A program made the position numbers and the translations under genes. A DNA stretch of 18,223 nt, from contig CALCGX010000104.1 of the NCBI GenBank assembly GCA_937901225.1, positions 1-18,223 on the forward strand. Direction: 5' to 3'. This DNA comes from an uncultured Bacteroidales bacterium. Its GTDB lineage: Bacteria > Bacteroidota > Bacteroidia > Bacteroidales > Paludibacteraceae. The notes below the pieces were generated by a model that worked only from the letters and a program-made list of their open reading frames with translations, did not search any database and was not told the DNA's origin. Each line of letters begins with the position of its first letter. Positions within the stretch are counted from its first letter, which is position 1. Of this stretch, positions 13,843 to 18,223 are shown one piece after another.

Positions 13843-15036
13843 TTATTTCTGTTCGTTGTACGCTTCCAGTGCTTTGCGCAGAACAATCATAGCTTTATTC
13901 AAATCCTCTTTGTTGAGGATATATGCCATACGTACTTGTTTCTTGCCTTGCTCTGGGTCGGTGTAGAAACCGCTACCTGGAGCCATCATCACGGTCTGAC
14001 CTTCGTATTGGAAGTCTGTCAAGCACCATTGGCAGAACTTATCTGTATCGTCCACAGGTAGCTGTACCATCACATAGAATGCTCCCATTGGGGTAGGGGC
14101 GAAGACGCCTGGGATTTGGTTGAGTTGGTCAATGAGGTAGTTGCGTCGCGCTAAATACTCATCATACACTTCCTCCATGTATTCTTGAGGTGTTGATAAG
14201 GATGCCTCTGCTATGACTTGACCTATCAGTGGTGGCGACAAGCGTGCTTGGCAGAACTTCATCACCGCCTTGTGTACCTCTTTGTTCTTGGTAATCAGTG
14301 CGCCAATACGAATTCCACATTCTGAGTAACGTTTGCTGACAGAGTCAATCAACACGACGTTCTGCTCAATGCCTTCTAAGTGGAAAGCAGAGATATACGG
14401 ACGTTTGGTGTAGATAAACTCGCGATATACTTCATCCGAGAAGAGATAAAGATTGTATTTCTTTACCAAATCACGAATCTGCATCATCTCTTGTTTGGAA
14501 TAGAGGTAACCTGTAGGATTGTTTGGATTGCAGATCAAAATGGCGCGTGTTTTGTCGGTGATTTGCTTTTCAAACTCCTCTACCGATGGAAGTCGGAACC
14601 CATTCTCAATATCCGTTTTCACAGATTTAACTACAGCACCGCAGGAGATTGCAAATGCCATATAGTTGGCATAGCTTGGGTCAGTAACGATAATCTCGTC
14701 GCCAGGATTGAGACATGCCATATAGGCAAACATAATCGCTTCCGAACCACCTGTGGTAATAATTATTTCGTCTGGTGATAGGTCAATACCATATTCTGCA
14801 TAATAGCCCACCATCTTGGTGCGCAGCGACTTAATACCTTGTGATGGCGAATATTCCAATACCTCTTGATGGAAGTTCCTGAGTGCTTCAGCAGCGCATT
14901 CAGGAGTCTTGATATCGGGCTGACCGATGTTGAGATGATAGATATGCACACCATTGCGCTTGGCTGTGTCTGCATATTTTGCCAGCTTACGAATAGGAGA
15001 TTCTGGCATGTTTTGCGCTCTCGTAGAAATCTTCAT
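13843..15036 (-). CDS. Class I/II PLP-dependent aminotransferase (aspartate aminotransferase-like)
   Basis: This 397-residue cytoplasmic fold-type I aminotransferase has the family motifs in order: the N-terminal substrate-loop IGQPDIKTP (37-45), TTGGSEA (94-100), NPNNPTG (170-176), SDEVY (200-204, D201 and Y204 contacting PLP) and SVSKRYSECGIRIG (232-245). K235 is the Schiff-base lysine, and a C-terminal VRMAYI carries the carboxylate-binding Arg. It belongs to the aspartate/aromatic/alanine aminotransferase group; the exact substrate cannot be read from sequence. It is not a SerC-type class V enzyme, so it does not obviously supply the missing serine-pathway step. The start ATG at 15036 is 21 bases after the rlmN stop, and it is the last gene of the glyA operon. 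Confidence 0.9.
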   Translation of the reverse strand: MKISTRAQNMPESPIRKLAKYADTAKRNGVHIYHLNIGQPDIKTPECAAEALRNFHQEVLEYSPSQGIKSLRTKMVGYYAEYGIDLSPDEIIITTGGSEAIMFAYMACLNPGDEIIVTDPSYANYMAFAISCGAVVKSVKTDIENGFRLPSVEEFEKQITDKTRAILICNPNNPTGYLYSKQEMMQIRDLVKKYNLYLFSDEVYREFIYTKRPYISAFHLEGIEQNVVLIDSVSKRYSECGIRIGALITKNKEVHKAVMKFCQARLSPPLIGQVIAEASLSTPQEYMEEVYDEYLARRNYLIDQLNQIPGVFAPTPMGAFYVMVQLPVDDTDKFCQWCLTDFQYEGQTVMMAPGSGFYTDPEQGKKQVRMAYILNKEDLNKAMIVLRKALEAYNEQK

Positions 15037-15057
15037 AATTATGCGTTATAATCAAGG

Positions 15058-16089
15058 TTATTTGTTCAAAGCATTTACCAACATACCACATGCAGCAAGG
15101 ATATCTTCTCCACGGCTGCGACGGATGGTAGTTGTGATGCCACGCTCGGTAAGGTAATCGCGTAGCCATTCCATTTGCTGCTCATTACTACTTGTGAAAG
15201 ATTGATTAACTCCAGCATGGAAGCGGATCAAGTTGATACGACAATCTAATCCTTTGAGCAATCGCAGGAGTTCATTGGCATGTTTAGGGGTGTCATTTAC
15301 GCCCCCCCAACAGATATATTCGAAACTTACACGGCGTTGGTGTGACCAATCATATTGCTTGAGCAGGGCAATTACTTCACTGAGATGGTTCACTTTTTCA
15401 ATAGGCATAACTTCCTGACGCTCAATAGCGAACGGATTGTGTAACGATATGGCAAGGTGACATTCGCTCTCTTCTATATAGCGCTTCAAACCTTTAGTGA
15501 TACCCACCGATGAGACTGTTATACGTTTAGGCGACCATGCACAGCCCCAAGCACTGGTCATGGCATTGAGCGAACGGAGCACGTTGTCCAGATTGTCCAT
15601 GGGTTCGCCTTCACCCATATACACGATATTGGTCAGTTTATCGGCATCAGGTATAGAGAAAATCTGATTAAGGATATCAGCCGCGGTGAGATGCCCATGA
15701 AAACCGAGAGTACCAGTCATACAGAAACGGCATCCCATCTTGCACCCAGCCTGTGTGCTAACGCACAGTGTAGCACGGTCGTTATCAGGGATATAGACGG
15801 ATTCTATATACCTCGCCTCACCGCTTCTGGCCTCATTGCCTACCTGAAATAGGTATTTCTTTGTTCCGTCTTTGGATATGGCTTCGGCTACAGGCGTATG
15901 GCGCCCGATGGTGTAGCGGGCTTTGAGTGCTTCGCGCCCTTTGAGCGAGATATTAGTCATCTCGTCAAAGGATATAGCACGGCGCACATAGATCCACTCC
16001 GCCAACTGCTTGCCTGCAAAACGCGGCAGCCCAACCTCTTGGGCTACCGCTTGCAGTTCTTCTAATGTTTTGCCTAATAATACCTCCAT
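15058..16089 (-). CDS. rlmN: Dual-specificity 23S rRNA A2503 / tRNA methyltransferase RlmN
   Basis: RlmN is a radical-SAM enzyme that adds a C2 methyl to A2503 of 23S rRNA and to A37 of some tRNAs. The start ATG at 16089 gives 343 residues (MEVLLGKTLEEL). A longer reading from a GTG at 16116 lies inside the dispersed repeat and is rejected. The radical-SAM cluster is C116, C120 and C123 (CKMGCRFC). C334 in RGEDILAACGML corresponds to the methyl-carrying Cys and C109 in ATLCVST to its partner. The family motif MGMGEP reads MGEGEP here (158-163). The gene starts 44 bases after the glyA stop, with repeat copy 3 between them, and is probably co-transcribed with glyA and the aminotransferase gene. 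Confidence 0.95.
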   Translation of the reverse strand: MEVLLGKTLEELQAVAQEVGLPRFAGKQLAEWIYVRRAISFDEMTNISLKGREALKARYTIGRHTPVAEAISKDGTKKYLFQVGNEARSGEARYIESVYIPDNDRATLCVSTQAGCKMGCRFCMTGTLGFHGHLTAADILNQIFSIPDADKLTNIVYMGEGEPMDNLDNVLRSLNAMTSAWGCAWSPKRITVSSVGITKGLKRYIEESECHLAISLHNPFAIERQEVMPIEKVNHLSEVIALLKQYDWSHQRRVSFEYICWGGVNDTPKHANELLRLLKGLDCRINLIRFHAGVNQSFTSSNEQQMEWLRDYLTERGITTTIRRSRGEDILAACGMLVNALNK

Positions 16090-16090
16090 A

Positions 16091-16128
16091 CCTCTAAACA
16101 GTAGCGAAGCGTTCACTAAACACTAAAC
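16091..16128. repeat. Dispersed 7-base-type repeat, copy 3
   Basis: CCTCTAAACAGTAGCGAAGC, then GTTCACTAAACACTAAAC, fills almost the whole glyA-rlmN gap. It differs from copy 1 in the shared core mainly by one base in the centre (GCGAAGC against GCGCAGC). Relative to the downstream gene, its orientation is the same as that of copy 1 before slyD. Confidence 0.85.
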
Positions 16129-16133
16129 GGAAA

Positions 16134-17414
16134 TTACCACGCGAACAATGGGTATTTCACCATTTCGGCATTCACCTCGGCGCGTACAGCAGCGATGTTC
16201 TCCTCTGACTCTGGATTGCTGAGTACACGGTCGATGAGCTCGACTATCCATGCCATCTTATCCTCTTTCAAACCGCGGGTGGTGATAGCGGGTGTACCGA
16301 AGCGCAAGCCGCTGGTTTGGAATGCAGAGCGTGTGTCGAATGGCACCATGTTCTTGTTGGTTGTGATGTCGGCTGCTACGAGCGCTTTCTCTGCCACTTT
16401 ACCTGTCAAGTCTGGGTATTTGGTGCGCAAATCCACTAGCATAGAGTGGTTGTCTGTACCGTCAGAGATGATCTTATATCCCTTGTCCATCAATGCCTTA
16501 GCCATAGCAGCTGCATTGAGTTGTACTTGCTTTTGATATTTTTTGAATTCTGGTGTTAGTGCTTCGCCAAACGCTACTGCTTTGGCAGCAATCACGTGCT
16601 CCAATGGTCCGCCTTGAGTGCCTGGGAACACGGCTGAGTCTAGCAATGCAGACATCATCTTCACCTCGCCTTTTGGAGTAGTCTTGCCCCATGGGTTAGC
16701 AAAGTCTTTGCCCATCAAGATGATACCACCACGTGGGCCGCGCAAGGTCTTGTGGGTGGTAGAGGTCACGATATGTGCGTGCTTAACTGGGTTCTCCAAC
16801 AGTCCAGCTGCAATCAGTCCAGCAGGGTGAGCCATATCCACCATGAAGATAGCACCAATCTCGTCGGCTACCTTACGGATACGCGCGTAGTCCCACTCGC
16901 GGCTGTATGCGCTGGCGCCCGCGATGATGAGTTTTGGTTTATGCTCGCGCGCTACTTGTTCCAGTTGGTCATAGTCCACGCGACCTGTATCTTCTTTGAC
17001 ATTGTATTCCAATGCGTTGAACATCAAGCCAGAGAAGTTCACTGGCGAACCGTGGCTGAGGTGACCGCCGTGACTGAGGTTGAGTCCGAGGAAGGTGTCG
17101 CCCGCTTGCAGACATGCCATGAAGACAGCCATATTGGCTTGTGCGCCAGAGTGGGGTTGTACATTAGCATATTCAGCATCAAAGAGTTGGCAGAGGCGTT
17201 GGCGTGCGATATTCTCGCTCTCGTCCACCACTTCGCAACCGCCGTAGTAGCGTTTGCCTGGGTAACCCTCAGCATATTTGTTGGTCAGTACGCTACCCAT
17301 GGCTTCCATGACTTGGTCGCTGACAAAGTTCTCACTGGCAATCAATTCGATGCCTTTGGTCTGACGCTCGCGCTCGCGGCGGATGATGTCAAAAATTTCT
17401 AAATCTCGAGTCAT
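16134..17414 (-). CDS. glyA: Serine hydroxymethyltransferase GlyA
   Basis: GlyA converts serine and tetrahydrofolate to glycine and 5,10-methylene-tetrahydrofolate in the cytoplasm, the main source of one-carbon units. The protein has 426 residues, the normal length. Motifs include IELIASENF (22-30), NKYAEGYPGKRYYGG (45-59), VDMAHPAG (192-199, with D193 and H196 near PLP) and TSTTHKTLRGPRGG (217-230) with the Schiff-base lysine K222. The C-terminus ends PLFAW. The start ATG at 17414 is 30 bases after the -7 box of a clear promoter. It is the first gene of an operon with rlmN and the aminotransferase gene. SerA, which provides its substrate pathway, is encoded nearby but on the other strand in a separate unit. 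Confidence 0.97.
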   Translation of the reverse strand: MTRDLEIFDIIRRERERQTKGIELIASENFVSDQVMEAMGSVLTNKYAEGYPGKRYYGGCEVVDESENIARQRLCQLFDAEYANVQPHSGAQANMAVFMACLQAGDTFLGLNLSHGGHLSHGSPVNFSGLMFNALEYNVKEDTGRVDYDQLEQVAREHKPKLIIAGASAYSREWDYARIRKVADEIGAIFMVDMAHPAGLIAAGLLENPVKHAHIVTSTTHKTLRGPRGGIILMGKDFANPWGKTTPKGEVKMMSALLDSAVFPGTQGGPLEHVIAAKAVAFGEALTPEFKKYQKQVQLNAAAMAKALMDKGYKIISDGTDNHSMLVDLRTKYPDLTGKVAEKALVAADITTNKNMVPFDTRSAFQTSGLRFGTPAITTRGLKEDKMAWIVELIDRVLSNPESEENIAAVRAEVNAEMVKYPLFAW

Positions 17415-17443
17415 ATAAATCAGTGATTTTATAATTTAGACTG

Positions 17444-17474
17444 CAAAGGTACAAAAATATTTACAATTTACAAA
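17444..17474 (-). promoter_or_regulatory. Bacteroidetes-type promoter of the glyA operon
   Basis: On the minus strand TTTG (17474-17471) is followed after 19 bases by TACCTTTG (17451-17444). The expected start is near 17437, a leader of about 23 bases. The perfect palindrome GCACAATTTGTGC at 17484-17496 lies just upstream of the -33 element. Confidence 0.85.
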
Positions 17475-17483
17475 ATTTACGCA

Positions 17484-17496
17484 GCACAATTTGTGC
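17484..17496. promoter_or_regulatory. Palindrome upstream of the glyA promoter, possible operator
   Basis: GCACAA-T-TTGTGC is a perfect 13-base inverted repeat about nine bases upstream of the glyA -33 element. Its position suits a regulator-binding site, but no known motif is recognised. Confidence 0.4.
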
Positions 17497-17540
17497 CTTC
17501 ACCTTATAGCTTGGATGATTTTCCTGTTATATGTACCAAT

Positions 17541-17564
17541 AACCTCACTAATTTTGATGAGGTT
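17541..17564. repeat. 7-base inverted repeat between glyA and trpS
   Basis: AACCTCA (17541-17547) and TGAGGTT (17558-17564) are exact complements around ten bases. The repeat lies 21 bases upstream of the trpS -33 element. It has no T-run on the plus strand beyond GGTTTG, so a terminator is unlikely and an operator is possible. Confidence 0.5.
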
Positions 17565-17585
17565 TGCTGATATTTTTATTGCTCA

Positions 17586-17617
17586 TTTGCATATGTCAAA
17601 AAAAAATACTACCTTTG
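17586..17617 (+). promoter_or_regulatory. Bacteroidetes-type promoter of trpS
   Basis: TTTG at 17586-17589 and TACCTTTG at 17610-17617 are separated by 20 bases. The expected start is near 17624, about 23 bases before the ATG. The sequence after the box (CACCCAAATA) resembles that after the serA and DUF4160 promoters. Confidence 0.87.
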
Positions 17618-17646
17618 CACCCAAATATACAATAACCTAAGAGAAT

Positions 17647-18223
17647 ATGGAAAAAGTAATTAGTGGCATTCGTCCTACAGGTAATTTGCACCTTGGTAAT
17701 TATTTCGGTGCTGTGAAGAGTTTTGTGAAGATGCAAGAGGAATACAACTGTATGTTCTTTATTGCCGATTGGCACTCACTCACTACACACCCAACACCAG
17801 AAAATATACGTACCTCAGTTCGCACCATTTTGGCAGAGTATTTGGCTTGCGGCATCGATCCTCAGAAAGCACCTATCTATGTGCAGAGCGATGTGAAGCA
17901 AGTGCTTGAGCTATACCTTTATCTCAATATGAACGCCTATTTGGGCGAGTTGGAGCGTGTAACATCGTTCAAGGAGAAAGCACGTAAGCAACCTGACAAC
18001 GTGAATGCAGGTCTGCTAACTTATCCATCTCTCATGGCTGCTGATATCCTGGTGCACAAAGCAGATAAAGTACCCGTGGGTAAGGATCAAGAGCAGAATA
18101 TGGAGATGGCGCGTTTGTTCGCTCGCCGATTCAACCGTATCTATAATATAGAGTATTTCAAGGAGCCCGAGTCATTCCACTTCAATGCCAAGGCGGTGAA
18201 AGTGCCTGGTTTGGATGGTAGCG
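17647..18223 (+). CDS. trpS: Tryptophanyl-tRNA synthetase TrpS, N-terminal part (cut by window edge)
   Basis: TrpS charges tRNA-Trp with tryptophan. The frame opens at the ATG at 17647 and runs to the edge, giving 192 complete codons. The class I signature of the HIGH type is HLGN (15-18) in ISGIRPTGNLHLGNYFGA. Other family segments are FFIADWHSLTT, YPSLMAADIL and VGKDQEQNME. The window ends at VPGLDGS, directly where the KMSKS loop is expected, so about 40 percent of the usual 330 or so residues is missing. It has its own promoter and is divergent from glyA, with 232 bases between the two start codons. Confidence 0.96.
   Translation, partial: MEKVISGIRPTGNLHLGNYFGAVKSFVKMQEEYNCMFFIADWHSLTTHPTPENIRTSVRTILAEYLACGIDPQKAPIYVQSDVKQVLELYLYLNMNAYLGELERVTSFKEKARKQPDNVNAGLLTYPSLMAADILVHKADKVPVGKDQEQNMEMARLFARRFNRIYNIEYFKEPESFHFNAKAVKVPGLDGS

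Noticed and set aside
16090..16116. Longer start for rlmN from a GTG
   Set aside because: The added residues come from the dispersed repeat, and the normal family N-terminus begins at 16089.
17415..17646. T-box or other riboswitch before trpS or glyA
   Set aside because: Both leaders are only about 23 bases from the predicted transcript starts, too short for such elements.

Overview
The window looks like a chromosomal segment of a member of the order Bacteroidales (phylum Bacteroidetes), probably an uncultured gut- or rumen-type organism. Three lines of evidence agree. Five genes carry Bacteroidetes-type promoters, with a -7 box TAnnTTTG about 19-20 bases after a TTG/TTTG -33 element. Exported proteins carry type IX secretion (T9SS) C-terminal sorting signals and a BspA-type leucine-rich repeat. 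The housekeeping proteins (LptD, SlyD, Der, SerA, GlyA, RlmN) look Bacteroidales-like. The genus cannot be fixed from sequence reading alone. I saw no rRNA, tRNA, insertion sequence, phage gene or CRISPR array.

Layout. Positions 1-4607, minus strand: lptD (outer-membrane LPS assembly), slyD (metal-binding FKBP prolyl isomerase) and der (ribosome-assembly GTPase, cut by the left edge). Positions 4608-5187: a gene-free, repeat-rich region with the lptD promoter, a perfect 16-base inverted repeat over it, and several short-period tandem arrays, two of them with an exact 11-base period. Positions 5188-5744: a two-gene DUF4160/DUF2442 unit with its own strong promoter. Positions 5745-6114: a gene-free stretch with a long imperfect hairpin of about 137 bases and a 9-base tandem repeat. 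Positions 6115-8514: a secreted BspA-like leucine-rich-repeat protein, closed by a strong terminator. Positions 8727-13775: an apparently continuous plus-strand unit of serA, a T9SS type B cargo protein, a CBM9-like protein and the exported peptidase dcp, with one promoter seen before serA and one terminator after dcp. Positions 13843-17414, minus strand: glyA, rlmN and a class I aminotransferase, read from a promoter before glyA. Positions 17647-18223: the N-terminal part of trpS, divergent from glyA and cut just before its KMSKS motif.

How the genes fit together. SerA makes the first intermediate of serine synthesis and GlyA interconverts serine and glycine with one-carbon units; they sit in two separate operons. 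LptD, the LRR protein and the T9SS type B protein belong to the cell envelope or surface, while Der, RlmN and TrpS serve ribosome function and translation.

The coding content is ordinary Bacteroidales housekeeping. The unusual material is between the genes: several distinct families of very short tandem repeats (7-, 9- and 11-base periods), some recurring at more than one locus, plus two strong inverted repeats beside promoters or 5' leaders. I found no clear new defence or mobile system; the nearest candidates are the DUF4160/DUF2442 pair and the structured leader of the LRR gene.
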